Assembly (NCBI RefSeq): GCF_029846275.1
Contig: NZ_JARVWS010000003.1
Coordinates: 62,001 to 126,000 of the forward strand
Direction: 5' to 3'
Length of the DNA stretch: 64,000 nt
Source: Nocardioides sp. CER19
GTDB lineage: Bacteria > Actinomycetota > Actinomycetes > Propionibacteriales > Nocardioidaceae
This document shows positions 42,207-52,212 of this stretch, one piece after another. Position numbers and translations under genes: made by a program. The notes under the pieces are model-generated. The model did not search any database. It was not told where the DNA came from and saw nothing but the letters and a program-made list of their open reading frames with translations. Position 1 is the stretch's first letter; each line of letters begins with the position of its first letter.

Positions 42207-43205
42207 CTACTCGACGGAACCGTAGAGCGCCCGGGTCTCCCGGGCCCGCGCGGCGAACGCCTCGGCGTACGTCGACGGGGCGATCACGCGGGCGTAGGGC
42301 GCCAGTCGGAGCAGCAGTCGGGTCAGCCAGCGCGCGTCGGCGACGAGCAGGTCGACCTGGTGGTGGCCCGCCTTGCCTGGGCGGACCGCCTCGACCGGGT
42401 AGTACTCGGTGATCCAGTACGCAGCCGGGGCGACGTCGAGCGTCACCAGCGCGACGTCCTCCTCCTGCGTGAAGATCCCCGGGGCGAGCTCCCGCGGCCC
42501 TTCGGTCGTCGTCACCATGCTGTCGAGCACCTCCGCGGACCGGATCCGGTCGAGCCGGAACCAGCGGGGTGCCTCCGCCAGGTGGCACCAGGCGTCGAGG
42601 TAGATCGAGCCGGCCTCCTCGACGAGACCGCGCGGGTCGACGACGCGGACGGACTCCTCGTCACGCGACGGGACGTAGTAGACGAGCCCGACCTGGCGTT
42701 GCCGGCCGACGGCGTCCTGGAGCCGTGCACGGAGCTCGAGCAGGGCCGCGTCCGGTGCGTCGCCGGGGTCGACCAGCGGGGTCGACGTACCCTCGGCGGC
42801 CGCCTGCTCCAGCTTGGCCAGCGCGCGGTCCACGACCTCTCGGGTCGCGTCGCTGGTCGCACCGCTGCGCAGCGCGCGCAACGCGACGATGACGGCGGTC
42901 GCCTCGGTCGGCGTCAGCCGCAGCGGCCGCGAGAGGTAGTCGGCGTTGGTCACCCGGATGACGCGGTCTCCCTCGGGGTCCTCGAGGGCGTCGATGTCGA
43001 CGTCGATGAGGTCGTCGGGGTAGCCGCCGGGGAGGCCGCACATGAAGAGGACCCTGAGGTCCTTCACGAGCTGGCGCTCGGTGACGCCGAACGCGGCGGC
43101 GGCCTCGTCGAGACGCACCTGGTCGTGGGCGTGCAGGTAGGGCACGAGGGCGAGCAGGCGGGCGACCTGCTCGCGCGCGCCCTGCACCGGCTGGCGCACG
43201 CTCAT
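42207..43205 (-). CDS. pafC: WYL-domain regulator PafC
   Basis: 332 residues: N-terminal HTH ([38 protein letters not shown]), a WYL domain with the family YV(P)[29 protein letters not shown] and a C-terminal WCX region. With PafB it forms the heterodimeric activator of the LexA-independent DNA-damage response in mycobacteria, probably sensing single-stranded DNA. Its start overlaps the pafB stop (ATGA). Confidence 0.94.
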   Translation of the reverse strand: MSVRQPVQGAREQVARLLALVPYLHAHDQVRLDEAAAAFGVTERQLVKDLRVLFMCGLPGGYPDDLIDVDIDALEDPEGDRVIRVTNADYLSRPLRLTPTEATAVIVALRALRSGATSDATREVVDRALAKLEQAAAEGTSTPLVDPGDAPDAALLELRARLQDAVGRQRQVGLVYYVPSRDEESVRVVDPRGLVEEAGSIYLDAWCHLAEAPRWFRLDRIRSAEVLDSMVTTTEGPRELAPGIFTQEEDVALVTLDVAPAAYWITEYYPVEAVRPGKAGHHQVDLLVADARWLTRLLLRLAPYARVIAPSTYAEAFAARARETRALYGSVE

Positions 43206-44158
43206 GAGAGGACTCCGTCCAGACGGGCGACGACCGCGTCGCGCAGCTCGCCGGGCTCCACGACGTAGGCGTCGGGGCCGTAGGACAGCACCTCGGCGGC
43301 GAGGTCGACGGTCGCCCGGGTGAGCACGACGCGGTCCCACGCCTGGCCGTCGGGACCGCTCACGCCGGTCTCGACGGTGTCGGCACCGCGACGCAGCGGG
43401 AGGCCGGTGCCCGGCCGGAGGAGCAGTACGGCGTGCAGCTCCGTGCGCTCGGGGGCGAGCCGCCCCGCGATCGCCCGGACGTCGGTGCCGTCGGGGATGT
43501 CGTAGGAGCCCGGCGCGCCGTCGCGGCGCACCTCGCCCCGCACCCGGGAGAGCCGGAAGACGCGCTCGTCGTCGCGGTCGGTGTCGAACCCGACGACGTA
43601 CCAGCGCCCCGAGGAGCGCACGACGCCCCACGGCTGCACGTGGCGCCTCTCGGGCGCGTGGCTCCCCCGCTGGTAGTCGAACACGACCGGCGCGTGCTCG
43701 AGCGCGGCCTCGAGGAAGATGTCGAACGACGGCTCGTCGGCCCCGAGCCGGGGCTGGACCAGGTCGAGGGCGGTCACGTCGAGCTCGGCGCCGGCGGCGG
43801 ACAGCTTGCGGACCGCCTCGCTGGTCGCCTCGGCGAGCCGGGCGTGCTCCCAGACCTTCGTGGCCAGGGCGACCACCGAGGCCTCGTCGGCGGTGAGGTT
43901 GATGTCGGGCAGCGCGAACTCGGAGGGGCTGATCCGGTAGCCCGGGTCGTCCTCGAAGAGCGGGTCGGTGGTGCCGACCTCGATCGGGACGCCGAGGCTG
44001 CGCAGCTCCTCCTTGTCGCGCTCGAACATCTTCTCGAACGCCTCGTCCGAGGAGTCCGCGTAGAGGATGTCGCGGATGCGCTCCTTGGTGACGTAGCGCT
44101 TCTGCACGAGCAGCATGATGAGCAGGTTCATCAGCCGCTCGGTCTTCTGCGCCGACAT
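43202..44158 (-). CDS. pafB: WYL-domain regulator PafB
   Basis: 318 residues from ATG 44158. N-terminal HTH (KRYVTKERIRDILYADSSDEAFEKMFERDKEELRSLGVPI), WYL domain (VVFDYQRGSHAPERRHVQPWGVVRSSGRWYVVGFD) and WCX tail. Partner of PafC in DNA-damage transcription. Not directly part of pupylation despite its name. Lies 20 bases after the FKBP lipoprotein gene and is coupled to pafC. Confidence 0.94.
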   Translation of the reverse strand: MSAQKTERLMNLLIMLLVQKRYVTKERIRDILYADSSDEAFEKMFERDKEELRSLGVPIEVGTTDPLFEDDPGYRISPSEFALPDINLTADEASVVALATKVWEHARLAEATSEAVRKLSAAGAELDVTALDLVQPRLGADEPSFDIFLEAALEHAPVVFDYQRGSHAPERRHVQPWGVVRSSGRWYVVGFDTDRDDERVFRLSRVRGEVRRDGAPGSYDIPDGTDVRAIAGRLAPERTELHAVLLLRPGTGLPLRRGADTVETGVSGPDGQAWDRVVLTRATVDLAAEVLSYGPDAYVVEPGELRDAVVARLDGVLS

Positions 44159-44178
44159 CGTGCCTCCTGCCGACGCTC

Positions 44179-45171
44179 TTACTGGGCCGACGGCGAGGCC
44201 GACGCGGACGGGGACGCCTTGGTCGCGCTGAGCACGTCGACGACGAAGTAGAGCGTGCTGTTGGCCGGGATCCCCGACTGCGCCTGGGCGCCGTAGCCGA
44301 GCAGTGGCGGGATCTGCAGCAGGACGCGGCTGCCGACCTTCACGCCGGTGAGGCCGTAGGTCCAGCCCTTGACCACCTGGCCGAGTCCGAACTGGGCCGG
44401 CTGCTTGGTGTAGCTCTCGTCGAACGGCTTCTTGGCGCCGTAGACCATGCCGAGGTAGTTCACCTTGACCGTCATGTCGGAGGTGACGGTCGTGCCGGTG
44501 CCCTGCTTGAGCGTGGTGCGGAGGAAGGCGCTGTTCTGGGTGGGCTTCGGCACGCCGGTGAAGTCCATGGCGGCCGGCACGGTGGGCTTGCCCGGGGTGG
44601 GCTTGAGCTTCGGCAGCTTCGAGCGGTCGGTGGTGTCGGTCGGCTTGTCGACGGCCGGTGCGACGAGGTCGACCACGATCAGCAGCGGGTCCTCGTTGGC
44701 GACGCCCAGCGTGGGGTTGCCGCCGTCGCCGAAGATGTCCTTGGCGTTGGCGATCGCGGCGACGCGCGACCCGACGTTGGTGCCGGTGAGCATCTTCGCG
44801 AAGACCGGGCTGAGGGTCTTGGAGTCGGCCGTCAGCTCCTCGGGCTGCTTGTTGTCGTAGTCGCTGTAGGCCTGCTTCGCGGTGAAGCCGTTGCCGATCC
44901 AGATGTAGCCCCAGACCTTGCCGCCCTGGGCGACGGCCGGGCCGTTCCCCTCGGTCAGGGTCCTGGTCTCGGGCTTGGCGACCGTGTCCATCTTGCCCTT
45001 CCAGTCGACCTTGGGTGCCGTGCCGACGGCACCGGAGACCTTGGCGGCGTCCCAGCCCTCGACGGTCTTGTCGCCGAGGCCGGTGGACTTCTCGCCGCCG
45101 CAGGCGGCGAGGCTGGTGGCCAGGAGGGTGGTGACGATCAGGGCGAGCGGGCGCGGGACGCGTCGGAGCAC
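44179..45171 (-). CDS. FKBP-type isomerase lipoprotein, two-domain
   Basis: 330 residues. Lipoprotein signal with lipobox LAAC before GGEKS. The C-terminal FKBP domain is typical (KVNYLGMVYGAKKPFDESY, FGLGQVVKGWTYGLTGVKVGSRVLLQIPPLLGYGA). An N-terminal half (about 65-180, GGKVWGYIWIGNGFTAKQAYSDY, GTNVGSRVAAIANAKDIFG) looks like a second, degenerate FKBP domain. Folding helper for exported proteins. Conserved between pafA and pafB in many actinobacteria, although no functional link to pupylation is known. Confidence 0.9.
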   Translation of the reverse strand: MLRRVPRPLALIVTTLLATSLAACGGEKSTGLGDKTVEGWDAAKVSGAVGTAPKVDWKGKMDTVAKPETRTLTEGNGPAVAQGGKVWGYIWIGNGFTAKQAYSDYDNKQPEELTADSKTLSPVFAKMLTGTNVGSRVAAIANAKDIFGDGGNPTLGVANEDPLLIVVDLVAPAVDKPTDTTDRSKLPKLKPTPGKPTVPAAMDFTGVPKPTQNSAFLRTTLKQGTGTTVTSDMTVKVNYLGMVYGAKKPFDESYTKQPAQFGLGQVVKGWTYGLTGVKVGSRVLLQIPPLLGYGAQAQSGIPANSTLYFVVDVLSATKASPSASASPSAQ

Positions 45172-45308
45172 GGTTCAAGCCTTCTTCAGCGCGGAGGTAC
45201 GGGACACCAAGGGGAACAGCGTGCGCCACCCTACAAGTCGATCCTGAAGGAACGCTGACCAGGACTCACCGGGTGCGTCTCGACAGGCTCGACCGGCGAT
45301 ACGGCCGG

Positions 45309-46670
45309 TCACATGCCGTCGATCAGCCGCTGCACCCGCTCGTCGTAGGCCCGGAACGGGTCCTTGCACAGCACGGTCCGCTGCGCCTGGTCGTTGAGCT
45401 TGAGGTGCACCCAGTCGACCGTGAAGTCGCGGCGCCGCTCCTGGGCCCGCTTGATGAACTCGCCGCGCAGCCGGGCGCGGGTCGTCTGCGGCGGCACCGA
45501 CTTGGCCTCGAAGATCCTGAGGTCGGTGGTGACGCGGGCGACGGCACCCTTGCGCTCGAGCAGGTAGTAGAGCCCGCGGCCACGGTGGATGTCGTGGTAG
45601 GCGAGGTCGAGCTGCGCGACCCGCGGGTGGCTCAACGGCAGGCCGTGCTTGGCGCGGTAGCGGTCGATCAGCTTCCACTTGATCACCCAGTCGATCTCGC
45701 GCTCGACCAGCGAGAGGTCATCCGACTCGACGGCCTTGAGCCCGCGCTCCCACAGGTCGAGCGCCTGCTCGATCACGGGGGTGGAGATCTGGCGCCGGTC
45801 GACGAAGTCGCGCGCCTTGGTGAGGTACTCCTTCTGGATGTCGAGCGCGCTCGCCTCCCGGCCGTTCGCGAGGCGCACCTTGCGGCTGCCCGAGGTGTCG
45901 TGGGCGATCTCGCGGATGGCCCGGATCGGGTTCTCCATGGTGAGGTCGCGCATCACCACGCCCTCCTCGATCATCCGCAGCACGAGGTCGCAGGAGGCGA
46001 TCTTGAGCATGGTGGTCGTCTCGGACATGTTGGAGTCGCCGACGATGACGTGCAGGCGGCGGTACTTCTCCGCGTCGGCGTGCGGCTCGTCGCGCGTGTT
46101 GATGATCGGCCGCGACCGCGTCGTGGCGGACGAGACGCCCTCCCAGATGTGCTCCGCGCGCTGCGAGACCGAGTACGACGCCCCGCGCGGCGTCTGCGTG
46201 ATCTTGCCGGCGCCGACGATGATCTGGCGGGTCACCAGGAACGGGATCAGGATGTCGGCGAGCCGGCTGAACTCGCCCGCGCGGCTGACCAGGTAGTTCT
46301 CGTGGCAGCCGTAGGAGTTGCCGGCCGAGTCGGTGTTGTTCTTGAACAGGTAGATCTCGCCGGCGATCCCCTCGTCGTGCAGCCGCTGCTCGGCGTCGAG
46401 GAGGAGCCCCTCGAGGACCCGCTCCCCCGCCTTGTCGTGGGTGACCACCTCGGCCACGTCGTCGCACTCCGGGGTCGCGTACTCCGGATGGCTGCCGACG
46501 TCGAGGTAGAGCCGGGCGCCGTTGCGGAGGAAGACGTTGCTGGACCGACCCCAGCTGACGACCTTCCGGAACAGGTAGCGCGCGACCTCGTCAGGACTGA
46601 GCCGGCGCTGCCCGCGGAACGTGCAGGTGACGCCGTACTCGTTCTCTATCCCGAAGATCCGGCGGTCCAT
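45309..46670 (-). CDS. pafA: Pup--protein ligase PafA
   Basis: 453 residues, glutamine-synthetase-like fold. Phosphorylates the C-terminal Glu of Pup with ATP and joins it to Lys side chains of target proteins. Conserved: [70 protein letters not shown]. Differs from dop by lacking the Dop loop. ATG 46670. 75 bases separate it from prcA. Confidence 0.97.
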   Translation of the reverse strand: MDRRIFGIENEYGVTCTFRGQRRLSPDEVARYLFRKVVSWGRSSNVFLRNGARLYLDVGSHPEYATPECDDVAEVVTHDKAGERVLEGLLLDAEQRLHDEGIAGEIYLFKNNTDSAGNSYGCHENYLVSRAGEFSRLADILIPFLVTRQIIVGAGKITQTPRGASYSVSQRAEHIWEGVSSATTRSRPIINTRDEPHADAEKYRRLHVIVGDSNMSETTTMLKIASCDLVLRMIEEGVVMRDLTMENPIRAIREIAHDTSGSRKVRLANGREASALDIQKEYLTKARDFVDRRQISTPVIEQALDLWERGLKAVESDDLSLVEREIDWVIKWKLIDRYRAKHGLPLSHPRVAQLDLAYHDIHRGRGLYYLLERKGAVARVTTDLRIFEAKSVPPQTTRARLRGEFIKRAQERRRDFTVDWVHLKLNDQAQRTVLCKDPFRAYDERVQRLIDGM

Positions 46671-46745
46671 GGACTCACCCTAGTCCCGTGACCAACGCCA
46701 TGGTGTGACGTTCCGATCACGAGTCGGGACGGTCCCAGGGACGTC

Positions 46746-47576
46746 TCAGCCCGGCGGCGCGACGGGCGGCTCGTCGCCCCCGCCGGTGGGCGGAGCGAGC
46801 GGCGAGTCCTGGCCGGCCTCGGTCGGCGCCTGCTCCTCCGGCGCCTCCGCGGGCGGTAGCGAGCGCTCGCCGAGGAGCGGCTCGAGCCGGGCCGGGACCA
46901 GGCGCAGGAACTTCCGCGGCTGGCTCCGCGTGCGGTCGAGCACGGCGACCTCGAGGTCGCTGACCTCGATCACCCGGTCGACGGAGCCGCCGTTGGTGCC
47001 GGCCTCGGAGTGTCCCAGCGCATCGACGGCGAGTCGGAGCGCGGCCGAGAGGTCGAGCCCCGGCATGTAGTGCTCGCGCAGGTAGCCGGCGACCACGTCG
47101 GCGGCACCGCCCATGACGGCGTACCCGTGCTCGTCGGCGACCTGGCCGTCGTAGGTGAGCCGGTAGAGCTGGTCGTCAGCGGCGTCGTCGCCGATCTCGC
47201 CGACGAAGATCTCCACCTCGTAGGGCTTCTCGCCGCCGCTGGAGAAGATCGTGCCCAGGGTCTGGGCGTAGGCGTTGGCGAGGCCACGTCCGGTGACGTC
47301 GCGCCGGTCGTAGGCGTAGCCGCGCATGTCGGCGAGCCGGACGCCGGCGATGCGCAGGTTCTCGAACTCGTTGTAGCGCCCGACGGCCGCGAACGCGATC
47401 CGGTCGTAGATCTCGCTGACCTTGTGGAGCGCGGCAGACGGGTTCTCGGAGGCGAACAGGATCCCGTCGGCGAACTGCACGGCCACGACCGAGCGGCCGC
47501 GCGAGATCCCCTTCCGGGCGAAGTCCGCCCGGTCCTTCATCAGCTGCTCAGGGCTGACGTAGAACGGAGTCGACAT
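46746..47576 (-). CDS. prcA: Proteasome alpha subunit
   Basis: 276 residues, no propeptide. Forms the outer rings of the 20S core and gates entry; the N-terminus [28 protein letters not shown] is the gate segment. Core: [48 protein letters not shown]-terminal tail is Pro/Glu-rich and disordered. Start codon overlaps the prcB stop by one base (TGATG), so the subunits are translated together. Confidence 0.97.
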   Translation of the reverse strand: MSTPFYVSPEQLMKDRADFARKGISRGRSVVAVQFADGILFASENPSAALHKVSEIYDRIAFAAVGRYNEFENLRIAGVRLADMRGYAYDRRDVTGRGLANAYAQTLGTIFSSGGEKPYEVEIFVGEIGDDAADDQLYRLTYDGQVADEHGYAVMGGAADVVAGYLREHYMPGLDLSAALRLAVDALGHSEAGTNGGSVDRVIEVSDLEVAVLDRTRSQPRKFLRLVPARLEPLLGERSLPPAEAPEEQAPTEAGQDSPLAPPTGGGDEPPVAPPG

Positions 47577-48415
47577 CAGCGACCACCCTCCAGCTCCGCG
47601 CGCGGCCCGTCGGGCCTGGTCATCCGGCCGGCCACCACGCGGTCGGCCACCGTGGCGACGTCGGCGTCGGAGATCCGGCGCCCGCCGGCGGCGGTGATGA
47701 CATGGACGACAGGGAAGATCCGCCGGGCGAGGTCGGGCCCGCCGGTCGCGGAGTCGTCGTCGGCGGCGTCGTAGAGCGCCTGCACGACAGCCTCCACGGC
47801 GGTGCCCTCGGAGAGGTCGTCGCGGTAGAGCTTCTTCAGCGCCCCCCGGGCGAACATCGAGCCGGAGCCCACCGAGTGGAACGACGTCTCCTCGTAGCGG
47901 CCGCCGGTGACGTCGTAGGAGAAGATCCGGCCCAGCCCCTTGTCGAGGTCGAACCCCGCGAAGAGCGGTACGACGGCCAGGCCCTGCATCGCCATGCCGA
48001 GGTTGCCCCGGATGAGCGCCGCGAGGCGGTTGGCCTTGCCGTCCAGCGACAGCGTGGTGCCCTCGATCTTCTCGTAGTGCTCGAGCTCGGTCTGGAAGAG
48101 CCGCACCATCTCGACCGCGAGGCCGGCGGCGCCGGCGATGCCCACGGCCGAGTACTCGTCGGCCGGGAAGACCTTCTGGATGTCGCGCTGGGCGATGACG
48201 TTGCCCATCGTCGCCCGGCGGTCGCCGGCCATGACGACGCCGCCGTCGAAGGTGGCCGCGACGATGGTCGTGCCGTGCGGGGCGAGATCGGCGGCGCTCC
48301 CGGAAGGCATCTCACGACGCCCAGGAAGAAGGTCCGGGGCCTCGGCCGCGAGGAAGTCGGCAAAGGACGACGTGCCCGGCGCCATGTAGCTGACCGGGAT
48401 GCGGGAGTCGCTCAA
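47576..48415 (-). CDS. prcB: Proteasome beta subunit
   Basis: 279 residues, the catalytic inner-ring subunit. A 48-residue propeptide ends in HG, freeing Thr49 as the N-terminal nucleophile ([13 protein letters not shown]). The catalytic partners Asp17 and Lys33 (mature numbering; residues 65 and 81) are at the correct spacing. It starts 3 bases after the pup stop. Confidence 0.97.
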   Translation of the reverse strand: MSDSRIPVSYMAPGTSSFADFLAAEAPDLLPGRREMPSGSAADLAPHGTTIVAATFDGGVVMAGDRRATMGNVIAQRDIQKVFPADEYSAVGIAGAAGLAVEMVRLFQTELEHYEKIEGTTLSLDGKANRLAALIRGNLGMAMQGLAVVPLFAGFDLDKGLGRIFSYDVTGGRYEETSFHSVGSGSMFARGALKKLYRDDLSEGTAVEAVVQALYDAADDDSATGGPDLARRIFPVVHVITAAGGRRISDADVATVADRVVAGRMTRPDGPRAELEGGR

Positions 48416-48418
48416 CTG

Positions 48419-48616
48419 CTACTCCCCGCCCTTCTGGATGAACGACTTCACGAAGTCCTCGGCGTTCGTCTCCAGCACGTCGTCGATCTCGTCGAGGATG
48501 TCGTCGACGTCGGCGTCCAGCGACTCCTTGCGCTCGGCCAGGTCGGTCTCGGAGGAGGTCTCGACCTCCTCCACCTCCTCGTTGGCCTTGCGGGGCTGCT
48601 TCTGCTCCTGTGCCAT
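48419..48616 (-). CDS. pup: Prokaryotic ubiquitin-like protein Pup
   Basis: 65 residues, intrinsically disordered and acidic, with a helix-forming region (about 20-51) that binds the ARC coiled coil. The C-terminus is GGE, not GGQ as in M. tuberculosis, so it is ready for ligation without deamidation by Dop. The N-terminus MAQEQKQPRKANEE engages the ATPase pore. Lies between dop (26 bases) and prcB. Confidence 0.97.
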   Translation of the reverse strand: MAQEQKQPRKANEEVEEVETSSETDLAERKESLDADVDDILDEIDDVLETNAEDFVKSFIQKGGE

Positions 48617-48642
48617 GCCTCAGACCCTACCCATTCCTAGCG

Positions 48643-50157
48643 CTAGGCACCCGCGGTCAGGGCCGCGAAGAGATCGGTCGCCGTGTCGCAGCGGTCGAGA
48701 AGCTCGCCGACGTGCGCCTTGCTGCCGCGCAGCGGGTCGATGGTCGGCACCCGCTGGAGCGACTCTCGGCCGGGCAGGTCGAAGATCACCGAGTCCCACG
48801 AGGCGGCGGCGACGTTGGCGGCGTACTTCTCGAGGCAGCGGCCGCGGAAGTAGGCGCGCGTGTCGGTCGGCGGCTCGTGCTTGGCCACCTCGACGAGCTC
48901 CTCGTCGAGCAGCCGCTCGATCCGGCCGGCCTTGACCAGCCGGTGGTAGAGGCCTTTCTCGGGCCGGATGTCGGAGTACTGCAGGTCGATGAGGTGCAGC
49001 TTGGCGTCGTCCCAGTCGAGTCCGTCGCGGTCGCGGTAGGACTCGAGCAGCTTGAGCTTGGCGACCCAGTCCAGCTCGGAGGCGCACAGCATCGGGTCTC
49101 GCTCGAGCCGGTCGAGCACCGACTCCCAGCGCGCCAGCACGTCGACGGTCTGCGGGTCGGCGTCGGAGCCGTAGCGGTCCTCGACGTACTTCTTCGCCAG
49201 GTCGAGGTACTCCAGCTGCAGCTGCACGCCGGTCAGCCTCCGGCCGTCGTGGAGAGTGACCGTCTGCTTCAGCGACGCGTCGTGCGAGACGGCGCGGAGG
49301 GCGGCGACCGGTCCGTCGACACTCAGGTCGCGGCCGAGGAAGCGGTCCTCGATCATGGCGAGCACCAGGGACGTGGTGCCGATCTTGAGGTACGTCGAGA
49401 TCTCGGCGAGGTTCGCGTCGCCGATGATCACGTGCAGCCGGCGGTACTTGTCCGGGTCGGCGTGCGGCTCGTCGCGGGTGTTGATGATCGGCCGCTTCAA
49501 CGTCGTCTCCAGGCCGACCTCGACCTCGAAGAAGTCCGCGCGCTGGCTGATCTGGAACCCGTGCCGGCGGCCGTCCTGGCCGATCCCGACCCGGCCGGCG
49601 CCGGTGATGACCTGGCGGCTCACGAAGAACGGCGTCAGGTGCTTGACGATGTCGGCGAACGGGGTCGAGCGCCGCATGAGGTAGTTCTCGTGGGCGCCGT
49701 AGGAGGCGCCCTTGTTGTCGGTGTTGTTCTTGTAGAGCGTGATCGCCGGTGCGGTCGGCAGCTGCAGCGCGAGCCTGGTCGCGTCGAGCATGATCCGCTC
49801 CCCCGCCTTGTCGAACCGCACCGCGTCGAGCGGTGTGGTGACCTCCGGCGTGGAGTACTCCGGGTGGGCGTGGTCGACGTAGAGCCTGGCGCCGTTGGTC
49901 AGGATGACGTTCGCGAGCCCGAGGTCCTCGTCGGTGAGCTGGCTGGGGTCGGCGACGCTGCGCGACATGTCGAACCCGCGCGCATCGCGCAGCGGCGACT
50001 CCTCCTCGAAGTCCCAGCGGGCCCGGCGCGCCTTGAGGGTGGCGCTCGCGTAGGCGTTGACCACCTGGGACGAGGCGACCATCGGGTTGGCCAGCGGCTG
50101 GCCCTGCACCGAGATGCCGTACTCGACCTCGGTCCCCATCACCCGTCGCACGCTCAT
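48643..50157 (-). CDS. dop: Depupylase Dop
   Basis: 504 residues from ATG 50157. Glutamine-synthetase-like fold homologous to Paf[31 protein letters not shown] (nucleophilic Asp), [38 protein letters not shown]. It carries the Dop-specific loop after the first strand ([21 protein letters not shown]). Because Pup ends in Glu, its task here is removal of Pup from substrates and recycling rather than deamidation. First gene of the dop-pup-prcB-prcA set. Confidence 0.96.
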   Translation of the reverse strand: MSVRRVMGTEVEYGISVQGQPLANPMVASSQVVNAYASATLKARRARWDFEEESPLRDARGFDMSRSVADPSQLTDEDLGLANVILTNGARLYVDHAHPEYSTPEVTTPLDAVRFDKAGERIMLDATRLALQLPTAPAITLYKNNTDNKGASYGAHENYLMRRSTPFADIVKHLTPFFVSRQVITGAGRVGIGQDGRRHGFQISQRADFFEVEVGLETTLKRPIINTRDEPHADPDKYRRLHVIIGDANLAEISTYLKIGTTSLVLAMIEDRFLGRDLSVDGPVAALRAVSHDASLKQTVTLHDGRRLTGVQLQLEYLDLAKKYVEDRYGSDADPQTVDVLARWESVLDRLERDPMLCASELDWVAKLKLLESYRDRDGLDWDDAKLHLIDLQYSDIRPEKGLYHRLVKAGRIERLLDEELVEVAKHEPPTDTRAYFRGRCLEKYAANVAAASWDSVIFDLPGRESLQRVPTIDPLRGSKAHVGELLDRCDTATDLFAALTAGA

Positions 50158-50254
50158 GCGATCGAGCCTACGCCGCCGAGGTGGCCGGAAGCGCCTGTCG
50201 CCGGAGCGACGTGTCGTCGGAGGTCCGAGCGGGTATCGAGAGCCCGGAGGGGCG

Positions 50255-51094
50255 ATGACGAACATGACCAGCAGGGTGGCCACGCAGGCGGCCGACGATG
50301 CCAAGGACCACCCGGCGATCGCGTGGACCGCGCGGCTCGGATTCGCGGGCTACGGGCTCGTCTACCTGCTGATCGCGTGGCTCACGGTGCAGCTCGCCTT
50401 CGGGAGGCCCGACGAGTCGGTCTCGGGCCAGGGTGCGCTCGCACAGCTGTCGCAGCAGCCGCTCGGCGGTGTGCTCCTCTGGATCGTCGCGGGTGGGTTC
50501 GCGGCGCTGGTCGTGTGGGAGCTGTGCCAGACGATCGGCGGCCACCGCGACCAGCACGGGCTGAAGAGGGTCGGTGGCCGGGCCGCGTCCGCCGGTCGCG
50601 CCGTCGTCTTCGGCGCCCTCGGCTTCACCGCCGCCAGGATCGCCGTGAACGGCGCGGGCTCCAGCGGGTCGAGCAGCTCCCGCGAGGAAGGGTTCACGGC
50701 GAAGGTGCTCGACCTGCCGTACGGCCCCTTCCTGGTCGGTGCGATCGGGGTCGGCCTCGTGGTCTACGGCATCTGCAGCATCATCGGCGGCTTCACCGAC
50801 TTCTGGCGCAAGCAGATCGACGTGGACGGGCGGACGGGTACCGCCGGCAAGGTCATCTCGACCCTGGCCCGGACCGGGTACGTCGCCCGCGGGATCGCCT
50901 TCGGCATCGTCGGTGGACTCGTCGTGTGGGCGGCCGCGACCCACGACCCGAAGAAGTCGGGCGGTCTGGACGAGGCGCTCACGACCCTGCGCGACGCGCC
51001 CGCGGGCCCCTACCTGCTCCTGGCGGTGGCCATCGGGCTGGCCTGTTTCGGCGTGTTCAACATGGCGAAGGTGTGGTTCCTGCGCGACGTCTGA
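50255..51094 (+). CDS. DUF1206 membrane protein
   Basis: 279 residues from ATG 50255 (GGAGGGG upstream). About six membrane helices arranged as three similar units starting [35 protein letters not shown] and [20 protein letters not shown]. Function unknown in the family. Divergent from dop with 97 bases between and followed by a YbaK-type gene 25 bases later. Confidence 0.9.
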   Translation: MTNMTSRVATQAADDAKDHPAIAWTARLGFAGYGLVYLLIAWLTVQLAFGRPDESVSGQGALAQLSQQPLGGVLLWIVAGGFAALVVWELCQTIGGHRDQHGLKRVGGRAASAGRAVVFGALGFTAARIAVNGAGSSGSSSSREEGFTAKVLDLPYGPFLVGAIGVGLVVYGICSIIGGFTDFWRKQIDVDGRTGTAGKVISTLARTGYVARGIAFGIVGGLVVWAAATHDPKKSGGLDEALTTLRDAPAGPYLLLAVAIGLACFGVFNMAKVWFLRDV

Positions 51095-51119
51095 CGGCAC
51101 GGCCCGGCAGACTGGCGGC

Positions 51120-51590
51120 ATGACGAGTGATGGCGCGGCCCGGGCGGCCGCCGCGGCCGAGCAGCTCGGGCTCTCCTTCGAGGTGACCCGCCACGGACCG
51201 GTCAGGTCCCTGGAGGAGGCCGCGGCTGCGCGCGGGATCGAGCCGCGCCAGCTGGTCAAGACGATGGTCGTCCGCGTGTCCGACGGCGACTACCGGTTCG
51301 TCCTCGTGCCGGGCGGGCGCGAGATCGCCTGGCCGAAGCTGCGCGCGCTGCTCGGCGTGAACCGGCTGTCCATGCCGCCCGCCGACGTCGCGCTCGAGGT
51401 GACCGGCTACGAGCGCGGCACCATCACGCCGCTGGGCGCCTCGACGAGCTGGCCGGTGGTCGCCGACACGCTGGTCGCGGGCACGATCTCGATCGGCGGG
51501 GGCGCCCACGGCGTGGGACTCACCGTCGACGCCGGCGAGCTGTTGGAGGCGCTCGGCGCGACGGTGGCGGACGTGACCGAGGCGGCCTGA
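51120..51590 (+). CDS. YbaK/EbsC-type aminoacyl-tRNA deacylase
   Basis: 156 residues. Members hydrolyse mischarged Cys-tRNA(Pro) or related species in trans. Seen: EVTRHGPVRSLEEAAAARGIEPRQLVKTMVVR (catalytic-type Lys in QLVKTMV), FVLVPGGREIAWPKLRALLG, ERGTITPLGAS, ISIGGGAHGVGLTVD. Two bases separate it from the GNAT gene, so they are co-transcribed, with DUF1206 likely upstream in the same unit. Confidence 0.9.
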   Translation: MTSDGAARAAAAAEQLGLSFEVTRHGPVRSLEEAAAARGIEPRQLVKTMVVRVSDGDYRFVLVPGGREIAWPKLRALLGVNRLSMPPADVALEVTGYERGTITPLGASTSWPVVADTLVAGTISIGGGAHGVGLTVDAGELLEALGATVADVTEAA

Positions 51591-51591
51591 G

Positions 51592-52191
51592 GTGGCGCTC
51601 CGGATGCGTGAGGCGGGACCGGAGGACCGGGCTGACTGCTACGACATCTGCCTGCGCACGGGCGACTCCGGCGCCGACGCCACGCCGCTCTACACGGACC
51701 CGGTCCTGCTGGGGGCCGTCTACGCCGGCCCCTACCTCGCGCTCCCCGAGGGTCTCGGCTACGTCGCCGTGGACGAGCAGGGCGTCGCGGGCTACGTCCT
51801 CGGGGCCGCCGACACCAGGGCGTTCGAGGCCGCCTGCGAGGCCGGCTGGTGGCCGGCACTGCGAGCCACCCACCCGGACCCGGGCGCACACGTACGGTCC
51901 CCCGACGACCGGCTGCGGCGGCTCATCCACGATCCCCCGCTCGCGCCGGACCGGGTCGTGAGCGCCTACCCCGCCCACCTCCACATCGACCTGCTCCCCC
52001 GGGCGCAGGGCGGTGGCGTCGGCCGGCTGCTGATGGACCGGATCCTGGCCCGCTTCGCGGTGGAGGGCGCGCGCGGGGTCCATCTGGGCGTCGCCCGCGC
52101 CAACGAGCGCGCGATCGGCTTCTACCGGCACCTCGGGTTCGAGACCCTGGTCGAGGACGCGGGCAGCCTGCTGCTCGGCCGCGCGCTGTGA
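51592..52191 (+). CDS. GNAT-family N-acetyltransferase
   Basis: 199 residues, GTG start 1 base after the YbaK stop. Motif A (LLPRAQGGGVGRLLMDRIL) and motif B (GVHLGVARANERAIGFYRHLGFETL) are clear. The insertion between residues 75 and 120 makes it longer than most GNATs and resembles bacterial relatives of O-GlcNAcase-associated acetyltransferases; substrate unknown. Confidence 0.88.
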   Translation: MALRMREAGPEDRADCYDICLRTGDSGADATPLYTDPVLLGAVYAGPYLALPEGLGYVAVDEQGVAGYVLGAADTRAFEAACEAGWWPALRATHPDPGAHVRSPDDRLRRLIHDPPLAPDRVVSAYPAHLHIDLLPRAQGGGVGRLLMDRILARFAVEGARGVHLGVARANERAIGFYRHLGFETLVEDAGSLLLGRAL

Positions 52192-52212
52192 CCGCGGCGG
52201 CGCCCTCACGGC

